DNA of 44,790 nucleotides from JBFJVZ01 sp041623895 (GCA_041623895.1 JBFJVZ010000007.1:1-44790); one strand, 5' to 3'; shown: positions 35,121-44,206, counted from the first letter of the stretch. Made by a program: numbers and translations. Notes: generated by a model from the sequence alone, not told the origin.

Positions 35121-36533
35121 ATGGTCACCCATTGTTTCAAACTCTATGCCCTGGCTGCTTGCCTTGTTGTGTCTCACGCATGGGGCCAATCGGTGGGCCA
35201 ATCGGTGGGCCAATCAGCTCGCTGGCACGATCAGATCGATAACGTTGATCCGCGGCGTGACGCCATCGCCGGTCAATGGCGGAAAACGGCTGACGGACTT
35301 CGCACGGATGCTGCAACCAGTGCTCGGATCGCGATCCCGGTCAAATTACCGCGGGAATATGATTTTCGCAGCGAGTTCACCCGGCATTCCGGGCAACATT
35401 CGATCGCTCTGTTCTTCACCAGCGGCAGTGGTCGAGCCACGTTTGAGATCGATGCTTGGGGAAAGCACCTCGCCGGCATCCAGCAAATCGATGGTCAAAC
35501 CATGCAGAAGCATGCTGTGAAGTCAGGCAGCCAGCGTTTAGAGAACGGGCGAAAATACACCGCGGAAGTGCGCGTTCGAACCGACTCGGTCACGGTGCTG
35601 CTGGACGATCAAGTCCTGGCGACCTATCGCGGTGATGGCTCCAATCTTTCGCTTCATTCACTTTGGCAAATGTCCGATCAAGTGACCTTGGGCGTCGGCG
35701 CCTACCAATCCGAGACGACGTTTCATCGTCTTGGGCTGCGCGCGGTGTCCGCTGAGCCGATCGCTGCATCGCAGCCCAAGGTAGCGATGTCGAAACGTCC
35801 TGCGAAAATCGCGAAGTCGCCGGCGCGGCCCTCGCTGCCGCGCAAAAATGCGGGTTCGAAACGCGTACTGATCGTGATTGCCGATCAACATTTCTTTTAC
35901 CGCGAGTACGCTGATCCACGTCAGGAACTGGAACAAGCCGGTTTCACCGTCGATGTCGCCGCCGGTAATCGATCGCCGTGTTTTCCACACGCCAATTCAG
36001 GACAGGGCGCGGACCGAGGGGGCGTAAGACCGGATTTGACACTGGCGGAAGTCGATCCAAGCCGTTATGAAGCGATCGTTTTTTCCGGCGGCTGGGGTGC
36101 GTCGATGTACCAGTTTGCATTTGCTGGGCGTTACGACAATGCAACCTACAACGGAAATCAAACGATCAAGAAGGCGGCAAATCAACTGATCAACGCGTTC
36201 GCAGCTCAAGACAAATACATTTGCGGAATCTGTAACGGCGTTTCCGTATTGGCCTGGTCACGAGTGAACGGGAAAAGCTTGCTGGATGGCAAACGTGTGA
36301 CGGCGCCAACACGAGCCGCGCCTAGCGGAGTCTATAACGGTCGCCGTGGCGCACCATCAATTCGCTGGCACGTGGAGCAAAACGGTGGACGGCTGGTCCC
36401 GGCCGGATCGATCGGTCATCCGGGCTCGCGCGCGGACGACGTGCTGGTCGACGGCAGAGTGATCACCGCCGAGGACGACCAATCCGCTCGCGAAGCAGGA
36501 CGGCAGTTGGCCAAATTGCTGAGCGCAACGTAG
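35121..36533 (+). CDS. Secreted two-domain protein: concanavalin-like plus DJ-1/PfpI
   Basis: From ATG 35121 the protein has 470 aa. A signal peptide (about 1-22) is followed by a short tandem QSVG repeat, then a beta-rich domain of about 200 residues resembling the laminin-G/DUF1080 concanavalin fold (YDFRSEFTRHSGQHSIALFF; VTVLLDDQVLATYRGDG). A Lys/Pro/Ser linker leads to a DJ-1/PfpI (class I amidotransferase-like) domain with KRVLIVIADQHF, VFSGGWGASMYQF and the nucleophile region ICGICNGVSVLAW, then DRVITAEDDQSAREAG-like VDGRVITAEDDQS. A carbohydrate-binding or envelope role is possible. Its stop directly abuts the next ATG (TAGATG). Confidence 0.82.
   Translation: MVTHCFKLYALAACLVVSHAWGQSVGQSVGQSARWHDQIDNVDPRRDAIAGQWRKTADGLRTDAATSARIAIPVKLPREYDFRSEFTRHSGQHSIALFFTSGSGRATFEIDAWGKHLAGIQQIDGQTMQKHAVKSGSQRLENGRKYTAEVRVRTDSVTVLLDDQVLATYRGDGSNLSLHSLWQMSDQVTLGVGAYQSETTFHRLGLRAVSAEPIAASQPKVAMSKRPAKIAKSPARPSLPRKNAGSKRVLIVIADQHFFYREYADPRQELEQAGFTVDVAAGNRSPCFPHANSGQGADRGGVRPDLTLAEVDPSRYEAIVFSGGWGASMYQFAFAGRYDNATYNGNQTIKKAANQLINAFAAQDKYICGICNGVSVLAWSRVNGKSLLDGKRVTAPTRAAPSGVYNGRRGAPSIRWHVEQNGGRLVPAGSIGHPGSRADDVLVDGRVITAEDDQSAREAGRQLAKLLSAT
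35184..35219 (+). repeat. Three 12-bp tandem repeats inside the DJ-1 fusion gene
   Basis: GGCCAATCGGTG occurs at 35184-35195 and 35196-35207, and a third, degenerate copy (GGCCAATCAGCT) at 35208-35219. They encode Q-S-V-G repeats directly after the signal peptide. Because the unit is 12 bp, copy-number change would keep the frame. Confidence 0.8.
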
Positions 36534-37250
36534 ATGGATCCTGCTGAAGAACTGCTAGAGAGTGGTTACACGATCCTGGCCAAGGTGATGTCGCACGCCG
36601 AGTGCGAATCATTGATTGCAGAAATCGATCGCGCGTTTTCCAATCGTCCGGGCGATGCGATCGAAGCAGGGCAGGGCAGGGTGGTCGGCGGCCGCAACTT
36701 GATCGACGCGTGGTCCGGTTGGCGCGCGATCACACAGAAAGCTGCGGTCCGCAACTTTTTGATCGAGCAAATCGGGCCGGCCGCCGGGCTCGTTCGGATT
36801 CTTTACTTCGACAAACCGCCGGGACGCGGCTGGTCGCTATCGATGCACCGCGACCGCACCGTCGCTGTTGCAAGGCACCATCAACCCCCGGATCCGTTCT
36901 CAAAACCCACCGTCAAAGCAGGCGTACCGCATGTCGCAGCGACGGAAGAACTGCTCAGCCAAATGATCACCCTCCGTTTACATTTGGATGCGATGCACGA
37001 CGACAACGGTCCGCTGGTGGTGATTCCCGGATCACACGTTGATCGGCCGCAAGCCGAAGCCAACCTGCAAACCATCCACTGCCAAGCGGGTGACGTGTTC
37101 GTGATGCGTCCGCTGCTGTCGCACGGCAGCAAGGCTGCGAGTGCCAAGACAACTGATCATCGCCGCGTACTGCATTTGGAAGTTGCGGCGGAGGAAGCAT
37201 TACCAGGGGAGTATCATTGGTATCGATTCGAGTCGATACAAAAAGAGTAG
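36534..37250 (+). CDS. Phytanoyl-CoA dioxygenase (PhyH)-family protein
   Basis: The 238-aa protein has the Fe(II)/2-oxoglutarate dioxygenase pattern: MHRDRT with His105 and Asp107, a distal LLSHGSK with His197, and a likely 2-oxoglutarate-binding Arg at about 210 (HRRVLHLEV). Supporting PhyH features are YTILAKVMSHAECESLIAEID at the N-terminus and DDNGPLVVIPGSH. It probably hydroxylates a small molecule, the substrate being unknown. The ATG abuts the stop of the DJ-1 fusion gene, so they form an operon. The stop (37248-37250) is directly followed by the heptamer repeat array. Confidence 0.88.
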   Translation: MDPAEELLESGYTILAKVMSHAECESLIAEIDRAFSNRPGDAIEAGQGRVVGGRNLIDAWSGWRAITQKAAVRNFLIEQIGPAAGLVRILYFDKPPGRGWSLSMHRDRTVAVARHHQPPDPFSKPTVKAGVPHVAATEELLSQMITLRLHLDAMHDDNGPLVVIPGSHVDRPQAEANLQTIHCQAGDVFVMRPLLSHGSKAASAKTTDHRRVLHLEVAAEEALPGEYHWYRFESIQKE

Positions 37251-37320
37251 AATCTCAAATCTCAAATCTCAAATCTCAAATCTCAAATCTCAAATCTCAA
37301 ATCTCAAATCTCAAATCTTA
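37251..37320. repeat. Heptamer array, 10 units, upstream of four-helix gene
   Basis: The heptamer AATCTCA is repeated ten times in exactly 70 bases, the last unit being AATCTTA. It begins at the base after the PhyH stop and runs directly into the AGGGG ribosome-binding site of the next gene. There is no spacer between units, so this is not a CRISPR. Copy number is likely variable through slippage. Confidence 0.97.
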
Positions 37321-37330
37321 GGGGCATGAC

Positions 37331-37861
37331 ATGGCATCTTATCAACGCTTTGAGGAACTGCCTGTTTGGCAGAAGGCAGCTGGCTTAGCAGCGGAGATGT
37401 TTTCTTGGACAACGAACGATGCGTTTCGCGGCAAAGGCGACTTGGCAAATCAGCTTCAACGCGCCGCGCTCTCGATCAGCAATAACATTGCCGAAGGATT
37501 CGAACGCGGCAGCACCAAAGAACTGCTTCAATTTCTTTACATCGCTCGCGGCTCTGCCGCTGAGGTTCGTTCGATGCTGTGCGTGATGGAGCGAATGGAG
37601 GGGTTCAGTAACCTTGGCGGCGAGATCACGGAAATGAAATCAACCTCAGAGAATATTGCTCGTCAGATTCGTGGCTGGGCGGGCAGCTTGCAGAATGGCG
37701 ATATTGAAGGCCAAAGGTACTTGAATGATCAAACAAGAGATCGTTATCAGCGGAAGCTACGGCGAGAGAGATTTGACGCAGAGCAGGCCAAGCACCGGCA
37801 GCAGCTGGAAGAGCGGCTGAAGAGAAAAGCCGAAGAACGGACGCGCGAATCTGAAACTTAG
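37331..37861 (+). CDS. Four-helix-bundle protein (S23/Avd-like) with charged tail
   Basis: The 176-aa protein matches the four-helix-bundle (23S rRNA intervening-sequence protein, TIGR02436) family: FEELPVWQKAAGLA, DLANQLQRAALSISNNIAEG and the FLYIARGSAAEVRSML helix. Relatives include S23 proteins from rRNA intervening sequences and Avd, the accessory protein of diversity-generating retroelements. No reverse transcriptase or variable repeat is nearby. Residues about 119-176 are an unusual, highly charged coiled-coil extension (Arg/Lys/Glu/Gln). The start is supported by AGGGG at 37320-37324. The gene is flanked on both sides by heptamer repeats starting or ending within a few bases of its coding ends. 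Function is unknown. Confidence 0.9.
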   Translation: MASYQRFEELPVWQKAAGLAAEMFSWTTNDAFRGKGDLANQLQRAALSISNNIAEGFERGSTKELLQFLYIARGSAAEVRSMLCVMERMEGFSNLGGEITEMKSTSENIARQIRGWAGSLQNGDIEGQRYLNDQTRDRYQRKLRRERFDAEQAKHRQQLEERLKRKAEERTRESET

Positions 37862-37882
37862 AATCTCAGATCTCAGATCTCA
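37862..37882. repeat. Heptamer array, 3 units, downstream of four-helix gene
   Basis: AATCTCA followed by two GATCTCA units occupies 37862-37882, starting at the first base after the stop codon and ending five bases before the metH stop. The unit differs from the upstream array by one base (A to G), indicating common origin with later divergence. Confidence 0.92.
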
Positions 37883-37886
37883 ACCC

Positions 37887-40800
37887 CTAGGCCGGCTCGT
37901 AGGCCAAGTTGGGTCCCAGCCATTTTTCGATCTCTGCGATCGTTTTGCCTTTGCGTTTGGCGTACGACTCGATTTGGTCCTTGGTCACACGATCGACGGC
38001 AAAGTACCTGGCCTCGGGATGTGCGAAGTACAAACCGCTGACGCTGGCCGCCGGTGTCATTGCGAAACTCGAGGTCAATTGCACACCGGTGTTGGCTTCC
38101 GCATCTAGCAAGTCGAACAACGTCCGTTTTTCGGTGTGATCGGGACAGGCGGGATAGCCGGCGGCGGGGCGGATGCCGCGGTACTTTTCGGCGATCAAAT
38201 CGTCGGTTGACAAACGCTCTTCTTTGCCAAATCCCCAATCTTCCCGGGCCCTTTGGTGCAAGAATTCGGCGAGTGCTTCAGCCAGACGGTCAGCGACAGC
38301 CTGAACCATGATCGCCGAGTAATCATCGTGCTTGTCTCGGTATTGCTGGGCCAAGGCTTCCGCGCCCACGCCTGCGGTGACGACAAAACCGCCAATGTAG
38401 TCTTCACGTCCGCTATCAATGGGGGCAACGTAATCTGCCAACGAGCGGAAGTCCGTCTGGCCTTTGCGTTCCCACTGCTGACGAAGGCAATGAAGCCTGG
38501 CAAGTTCGTCCGTTCGTAACTGGTCCGTAAACAGCACAATGTCATCCCCTTCGCTCGCCGCCGGCCAAAAACCGTAAACGGCGTTGGCAGCCAACGAATG
38601 ATCCGCGATGACCTGATCCAGCAAGCGATTGGCGTCATCAAACAACTCTTTGGCTTGCGCACCAACGGTCTCGTCGGCAAAGATCTTGGGGTACTTGCCT
38701 TTTAGCTCCCAGGTCATGAAGAAGGGCGACCAATCGATGAAAGGCCTAATCTCGGCAATCGGAATATCCTTGAGCACACGGACGCCCGTGAATGCCGGCT
38801 TGTCGATTTGCACTTCGTTCCACTTGCTGGCGAACCGTTTCTGGAGCGCCTCGGCGTACGGCACCAACTTTTGTTTTCGGCCTTCGTAACTGGCAACGAG
38901 TTGTGTCTGAAGTTTTGTATTCTCCGCCAAGAACGGATCTCGCAACTCGTCGCTGATCAGTCGTTCGACCACGCCGACACTGCGGCTGGCGTCCAACACG
39001 TGAACGACGGGTCCTTCGTAGACCGGCGCGATTTTGACGGCGGTGTGCTTGGCGCTCGTGGTCGCCCCGCCGATCAGCAAAGGCAAATTCAGGTTTCGCC
39101 GTTTCATTTCGCGGGCGACGCCAACCATTTCGTCCAAACTGGGCGTGATCAGGCCGCTCAAGCCGATCATGTTGGCATTGTGTTTGACGGCCTCTTCGAG
39201 AATCGTTTCGCAGGCAACCATCACTCCCAAGTCGATGACTTTGTAATTATTGCATTGCAAAACGACGCCAACAATATTTTTGCCGATGTCGTGCACGTCA
39301 CCTTTGACGGTCGCTATCAGGAACGTTCCGCGGTCGGACGCACTCTGCAGTCCGGCGGCCTTCTTTTCTGCCTCCATGAAGGGTTCCAGGTAGGCGACGG
39401 CTTTCTTCATCACGCGTGCCGACTTGACCACTTGGGGCAAGAACATTTTCCCCTCACCGAACAGATCGCCGACAATTTGCATGCCGTCCATCAATGGTCC
39501 TTCGATGACTTGCAGGCAGCGGTCGAAATATTGGCGAGCTTCTTCGGTGTCTTCGACAATGTACTTATCGATACCCTTGATCAAAGCGTGCTTCATGCGC
39601 TCGGCAACGGGAGCGTCGCGCCAGGACAAATCTTCGCTGGCCTTCTTCTTACCGCTGCCCTTGACCGTTTCGGCAAACTCCAAGATTCGATCCGTTGCAT
39701 CGGGGCGGCGATTCAGTAAGACGTCTTCAACATGCTGCAGCAGGTCCGCCGGGATCTCTTCATAGACCTCCAATTGTCCGGCGTTGACGATACCCATGTC
39801 CAAGCCGGCTTTGACAGCGTGGTAAAGAAACGCACTGTGCATCGCCTCACGGACTCGATCGTTGCCCCGAAAGCTGAAACTGATATTGCTCACGCCGCCG
39901 CTGGTTTTTGCTCCCGGGCATTCCTGTTTGATGCGGCGAATGGCATTGATAAAGTCAACGGCATAGTTATTGTGTTCCTCGATACCGGTGGCGACCGTCA
40001 AGATGTTGGGATCAAAAATGATGTCCTCGGGCGGAAAACCGACTTCACCGACCAGCAGATCGTAGGCACGTTTGCAGATGCGGACTTTGTTGTCTTCGTC
40101 GGCCGCCTGACCTTGTTCGTCAAACGCCATCACAACGGTAGCGGCACCATATTGTCGAACCAGGCGGGCGCGGCGAAGAAACTCTGCTTCGCCATCTTTC
40201 AGCGAAATTGAGTTCACGATTGCCTTGCCCTGCGTGTTCCGCAGCCCCGCCTCAATGACTTCCCACTTACTGCTGTCGATCATCACGGGAACAGCCGCGA
40301 CGACATCGTCACCGGAAATCAAACGCAAAAACCGCGTCATTGCTTCAGCGCCATCCAGCAGCGCATCGTCAAAGTTGACGTCGATAATCGTGGCCCCATT
40401 TTGCACCTGCTCGCGGGCAACTTCGACCGCTTCGTCGTAGTTGTCATCACGGATCAAACGTGCGAACTTGCGGCTGCCGGTCACATTCGTGCGTTCACCA
40501 ACCATCGTGAAAGGGATCTCCGGCCGCATCACCATCGGCAATTGGCCCGACAAGCGCGTGTAGACGGGGCCTGCCGATTCTTGTTTTGGCTTCTTGCCCG
40601 CAATCCGCCCGGCCATGGCTCGAATGTGATCGGGCGTTGTGCCACAGCAACCACCCAGAATGTTGATCCAACCGTTATCAGCAAACTCGCCAACGATCTC
40701 CGCCATCTCTTTCGGACCGAGATCGAATTGGCCCATCTCGTTGGGCAGGCCAGCATTGGGGTGGCAACTAATCGGCAGATTGGTCGCCTTCGACATCTCT

Positions 40801-41588
40801 TCGACGTGAGGCCGCATCACATCCGGGCCGAGGGCACAATTCATCCCGATCGACAGGAGTGGGAAGTGCTCCAAAGCCGTTACGAACGCTTCCACACTCT
40901 GGCCGCTGACAAACGTTCGCCCACCTTTATCGAACGTGCCGCTAACCATCACCGGCACGACGCGACCACCGGAATCAAAGTAGTCTTGGATCGCAAACAG
41001 ACATGACTTCAAGTTCAACGTGTCGATCGCCGTCTCTGGCAACAAGATATCGACACCGGCTTCACAGAGGGCTTCCACCTGCGCCCGATAGCTGTCGACC
41101 ATCGCCTCAAACGTCGTACTCCGAAAGGCGGGATCGTCGACTTTGGTGCTGATCGCCAACTGCATCGTCGTGGGTCCGATTGAACCGGCGACAAAACGAG
41201 GTTTCTCGGGCGTCCGCTCGTTCCACTCATCGGCGGCTCTGCGCGCACAGCCGACAGCGGCGAAGTTGATTTCTTTGACCAACTCATTCGGTAAATCAAA
41301 CTCGATCATCCCAACCGGCGAGGCACCGAAGGAATTCGTTTCGACGATATCGCTGCCGGCCTCGTAGTAGGCCCCGTGGATGTCCGTAATCTTGTCCGGA
41401 TGCGTCAGGCAGAGAATATCGGAAAAGTTTTTGAGATCTTTGTGGTGTTCGGCGAATCGCTCGCCACGGACAGCCGCCTCGTCCAGGCCCAGACGTTGGA
41501 TCATCGTGCCCATCGCACCGTCCAACAGTAGAATTCGCTCGCGGATCAGGTGGTGGAGAATGGCGGCTTTGGAATCAACTTGAAGCAT
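37887..41588 (-). CDS. metH: Cobalamin-dependent methionine synthase
   Basis: The 1233-aa protein has all four MetH modules. The homocysteine-binding barrel has LLLDGAMGTMIQ, GMNCALGPD and GGCCGTTPDHI with zinc cysteines. The folate domain has GERTNVTGSRKFARLI and DVNFDDALLDG. The B12 domain has ATVKGDVHDIGKNIVGVVL, with DVHDIG providing the axial His. The activation domain has GIRPAAGYPACPDHTEK. It transfers methyl from methyltetrahydrofolate to homocysteine and needs S-adenosylmethionine for reactivation. Length and order are normal. ATG 41588 gives the family start. I saw no B12 box of a cobalamin riboswitch in the 248-base divergent region upstream. Confidence 0.97.
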   Translation of the reverse strand: MLQVDSKAAILHHLIRERILLLDGAMGTMIQRLGLDEAAVRGERFAEHHKDLKNFSDILCLTHPDKITDIHGAYYEAGSDIVETNSFGASPVGMIEFDLPNELVKEINFAAVGCARRAADEWNERTPEKPRFVAGSIGPTTMQLAISTKVDDPAFRSTTFEAMVDSYRAQVEALCEAGVDILLPETAIDTLNLKSCLFAIQDYFDSGGRVVPVMVSGTFDKGGRTFVSGQSVEAFVTALEHFPLLSIGMNCALGPDVMRPHVEEMSKATNLPISCHPNAGLPNEMGQFDLGPKEMAEIVGEFADNGWINILGGCCGTTPDHIRAMAGRIAGKKPKQESAGPVYTRLSGQLPMVMRPEIPFTMVGERTNVTGSRKFARLIRDDNYDEAVEVAREQVQNGATIIDVNFDDALLDGAEAMTRFLRLISGDDVVAAVPVMIDSSKWEVIEAGLRNTQGKAIVNSISLKDGEAEFLRRARLVRQYGAATVVMAFDEQGQAADEDNKVRICKRAYDLLVGEVGFPPEDIIFDPNILTVATGIEEHNNYAVDFINAIRRIKQECPGAKTSGGVSNISFSFRGNDRVREAMHSAFLYHAVKAGLDMGIVNAGQLEVYEEIPADLLQHVEDVLLNRRPDATDRILEFAETVKGSGKKKASEDLSWRDAPVAERMKHALIKGIDKYIVEDTEEARQYFDRCLQVIEGPLMDGMQIVGDLFGEGKMFLPQVVKSARVMKKAVAYLEPFMEAEKKAAGLQSASDRGTFLIATVKGDVHDIGKNIVGVVLQCNNYKVIDLGVMVACETILEEAVKHNANMIGLSGLITPSLDEMVGVAREMKRRNLNLPLLIGGATTSAKHTAVKIAPVYEGPVVHVLDASRSVGVVERLISDELRDPFLAENTKLQTQLVASYEGRKQKLVPYAEALQKRFASKWNEVQIDKPAFTGVRVLKDIPIAEIRPFIDWSPFFMTWELKGKYPKIFADETVGAQAKELFDDANRLLDQVIADHSLAANAVYGFWPAASEGDDIVLFTDQLRTDELARLHCLRQQWERKGQTDFRSLADYVAPIDSGREDYIGGFVVTAGVGAEALAQQYRDKHDDYSAIMVQAVADRLAEALAEFLHQRAREDWGFGKEERLSTDDLIAEKYRGIRPAAGYPACPDHTEKRTLFDLLDAEANTGVQLTSSFAMTPAASVSGLYFAHPEARYFAVDRVTKDQIESYAKRKGKTIAEIEKWLGPNLAYEPA

Positions 41589-41836
41589 AACGCTGAGTTT
41601 CACGGTCGGGGAACTTGGGGATAACTCGCCATCTTCCTCACATATCGGGTCAATCACAAGGTGAACCGGGCAAGAAGATATACATTCAACCTTGCCGTAA
41701 TAGGTTCATTTTCGCTATCCCGCAAATCCCTCAAGACACGGACGATTCTCACCGATCTAGAGCGATGAGGATGATTCGGGTTCGCTCCCGTCATCAAAAC
41801 GACCAGCCAATGACTCAATGCATCAGGGATGATCGC

Positions 41837-42895
41837 ATGACTGTCGCCCCAAATCGGCCCAACGACAATCCCGCGGCGCGGCGATTCAACGCCAGCATCA
41901 GCGAGGAACACGCCTCCACCGCTCTGCCTCCCACCTTGTTCACGCTGCCAAACCTGGCAGCCACCGACCCATGCCCCGAGGAGGCGTGTGAGACCTCCAG
42001 CCAGCCAGCATTTTCAAAGCAAGCAGAAAAGCCGCTACCGGTTGCCAATGAAAATCCTGTTGAAGTCAATCAGTCTCCCGTGATGCCCAACGAGCCTGCG
42101 GCCGAATCACCCGTGGGCCGCACAGAATCCTTGATTGGCAACTGGGGTATGCGAACTATCGTCATCGGTGTGCTGCTGTTAACCGTGGTCTCGGCCGTGT
42201 TTGTCGCGTTCAATGCCGGCAAAGATTCCGATCAGCCGCTGATCGCCAAAGATGACGCCGAAGTGGCCGAGGAGGTGATGCTGGAAGGTTTCGCTGTTTC
42301 CGAGGGAGTCGAGATCGCTCAGAAACCCGAGGAAGATGCGGACGTCAATCACGACGACGTCAATTCGCATGTTGATACGGACATCGTTAACAACACCACA
42401 CCAGCGGGGGCGAATGCCGTACTCTCGGCGCCTTTGGCTGTATCCCCTGCCAACGACTCGCCCGAAGCACCTGCAGCAGTACCCTCGTCCGATGCAAACT
42501 CGGTAGCCGAAAGTACGGTTGCCATCGGCCCAACTGATCTGACCGCCGCATCGCCTGCCTCAGTCCGATCCACGACCAGCACGTTACCAAGCGAACCACC
42601 AAGCGCGGATTCGACGGCAGGGGAAGCCAGCAAAGCCCCCAGCAAGACCCCGGAAAGTGAGCTCGACGCACCGCAACCGACTCAGCAACCGAACAACGAT
42701 GAAGCGGCCGCCAATAACGCAGAGGTTGCCGAGCAAACTTCCAGTGAACTTGTCTTGCCACCGCCCGAAGTCACGGAGAAGCCAGCCACCGAGCCGGTTC
42801 GTTACTCGTCGACACCTTTAGGCATTGGTGATTGGTCTCGCTACCTGCCACCGCCGCCAGCCAACACCACTATCCAAACCTCACAAACCGATTGA
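41837..42895 (+). CDS. Low-complexity single-pass membrane protein
   Basis: The 352-aa protein is not a recognised family. It has a Pro/Ala/Ser/Glu-rich N-terminal region (about 1-100), one strong membrane helix (MRTIVIGVLLLTVVSAVFVAF, about 105-125) and a second Pro/Ala/Ser/Thr-rich region of about 200 residues ending DWSRYLPPPPANTT. The layout suits an inner-membrane protein with a flexible periplasmic arm. It lies seven bases before the ParA/CapB-like gene and may anchor it, as chain-length or secretion partners do. AGGGA at 41825-41829 supports ATG 41837. In-frame ATGs at 41765, 41771 and 41810 exist. Confidence 0.72.
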   Translation: MTVAPNRPNDNPAARRFNASISEEHASTALPPTLFTLPNLAATDPCPEEACETSSQPAFSKQAEKPLPVANENPVEVNQSPVMPNEPAAESPVGRTESLIGNWGMRTIVIGVLLLTVVSAVFVAFNAGKDSDQPLIAKDDAEVAEEVMLEGFAVSEGVEIAQKPEEDADVNHDDVNSHVDTDIVNNTTPAGANAVLSAPLAVSPANDSPEAPAAVPSSDANSVAESTVAIGPTDLTAASPASVRSTTSTLPSEPPSADSTAGEASKAPSKTPESELDAPQPTQQPNNDEAAANNAEVAEQTSSELVLPPPEVTEKPATEPVRYSSTPLGIGDWSRYLPPPPANTTIQTSQTD

Positions 42896-42901
42896 AAGAT
42901 T

Positions 42902-44140
42902 ATGTCTTCAATTGACCATGCATTCGTTAGGGCATTTGCCCGACGCACGCGACCGAGCCGCGATACTTCCGGGCAACACGCCAACCCGGTGGAGTCAGCG
43001 AATCGGGAAGCTGGCCAACTACAAAGCGATCCGGCGGCAGCCGAGGGCGCTGACGTTTGGATCGACGGCGACGGTAAACAGTTGTTACGCAGCGATACTG
43101 CGGCCGACAGCACTGTGCCCAATCCTCACCTCGGCCCGGCACCACCAATCAGGCCAGCGGAACATTTTCGCTGCGATTATGTCTTCGGTGCTGTTAAAGA
43201 AATCCCAGCGACCGAGGCGGACGAAGAATCGGAAGTCGTTGCCGGCGAAAACGTGGATCCGATGACCGCACAACCGGCAACCATCACCGAACCCTCAGCA
43301 GCTGTCAGCGAACAACCAGCGGCGGTCAGCGAACAACCAGCGGACATCAGCGCAGAACAATTGACGTCGGACGAGCCCGCAGCGGTCGCTGAGTCGACAG
43401 GCACGGCGGAAGCAACAGCGTTCGCAACGGAAGCTTCCTTTGTTGCCAGTCAGATTGAGCACGATCTGGAACAAGTCACCCCCGACGCAAACGAAGCGGA
43501 CGGCTTCGAGGCTGCCTGGGAAGTCGACATGTTCGAGATCCCTTCGACGACGGCCGATCTGTTCTTTGACGAAGAATTCTTTCAAGACATCGCCAGCCGG
43601 ATGCGTGAGGCCGTCAATGACGGATTAAAAAGTCTTGTCGTCACCAGTGCACACTCCGGCGAAGGTAGATCGACCGTAGCGGTCGGAATCGCGATCGCTG
43701 CGGCAGCCACGGGCCTGAATGTAGCCCTGGTCGACGGCGACACGGAAGACCCGACCCTGGCCGATGACCTGCGATTGGATTTGGAGTACGGCTGGGTCGA
43801 TACGCTTCGCGGCGGGACGCCAATCAACCAAGTCGCCGTTGCTTCGATTCAAGATGGTGTGGTGTTTTTCCCGCTGATTCCCTCAGCAGCGAAAGCCGCT
43901 GGCGCGTCTGCTAGCGAAGTCGAGCAGTTGATGCAGACGCTGACAGATCAATTCGACCTGGTCGTCATTGATGGACCCACCTGCGCCATGCCCCGAATAC
44001 TGCAATTCGCAGCTTTGGCTGACACGGCCATCATCGCTCGCGACCCGTCGCGCACCGACGATGGCACGATCGACGAATTATCCTATCGACTCCGTGCCTC
44101 CGGCGTCCAAGGTGTCGGAATCGTCGAGAATTTCAGCTAA
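42902..44140 (+). CDS. CapB/ParA-like P-loop ATPase with atypical P-loop
   Basis: The 412-aa protein has a long Ala/Glu/Ser-rich N-terminal region (about 1-230, including AAVSEQP repeats at 134-147). A C-terminal MinD/CapB-type ATPase domain follows. Its P-loop reads SAHSGEGRST (249-258), with Arg256 where Lys is normal. Walker A' is ALVDGD (275-280) and Walker B LVVIDGPT (353-360). Bacterial tyrosine kinases of this fold carry a C-terminal tyrosine cluster, which is absent here (ends GIVENFS), so it may be a non-kinase regulator, or work with the preceding membrane protein. The ATPase domain is probably cytoplasmic. Confidence 0.78.
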   Translation: MSSIDHAFVRAFARRTRPSRDTSGQHANPVESANREAGQLQSDPAAAEGADVWIDGDGKQLLRSDTAADSTVPNPHLGPAPPIRPAEHFRCDYVFGAVKEIPATEADEESEVVAGENVDPMTAQPATITEPSAAVSEQPAAVSEQPADISAEQLTSDEPAAVAESTGTAEATAFATEASFVASQIEHDLEQVTPDANEADGFEAAWEVDMFEIPSTTADLFFDEEFFQDIASRMREAVNDGLKSLVVTSAHSGEGRSTVAVGIAIAAAATGLNVALVDGDTEDPTLADDLRLDLEYGWVDTLRGGTPINQVAVASIQDGVVFFPLIPSAAKAAGASASEVEQLMQTLTDQFDLVVIDGPTCAMPRILQFAALADTAIIARDPSRTDDGTIDELSYRLRASGVQGVGIVENFS

Positions 44141-44171
44141 AGCGTCTTGATAAATGATGCACCACTTTCGT

Positions 44172-44206
44172 AGGCCAGGAGCTGGAGAGCGTCCGGCTTA
44201 GGAACT
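44172..44206. repeat. Partial copy of the TAGGCCAGGA repeat
   Basis: TAGGCCAGGA (44172-44181) repeats the opening of the inverted repeat at 33525-33576 but continues as GCTGGAGAGCGTCCGGC, without a matching arm. It lies in the 144-base gap between convergent genes. It is probably a degenerate member of the same family. Confidence 0.45.

Noticed and set aside
37251..37320. Heptamer array as a CRISPR
   Set aside because: Units are seven bases with no spacers and no cas genes; it is a tandem repeat.
37331..37861. Diversity-generating retroelement around the Avd-like gene
   Set aside because: No reverse transcriptase, template repeat or variable-repeat target gene is visible in the neighbourhood.
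38808..39719. 303-aa plus-strand frame inside metH
   Set aside because: Antisense to the B12-binding part of an intact MetH; no family-like features.
41589..41836. Cobalamin riboswitch upstream of metH
   Set aside because: No B12 box (GCCACTG-type) was found in the divergent region, though a covariance search would be more decisive.
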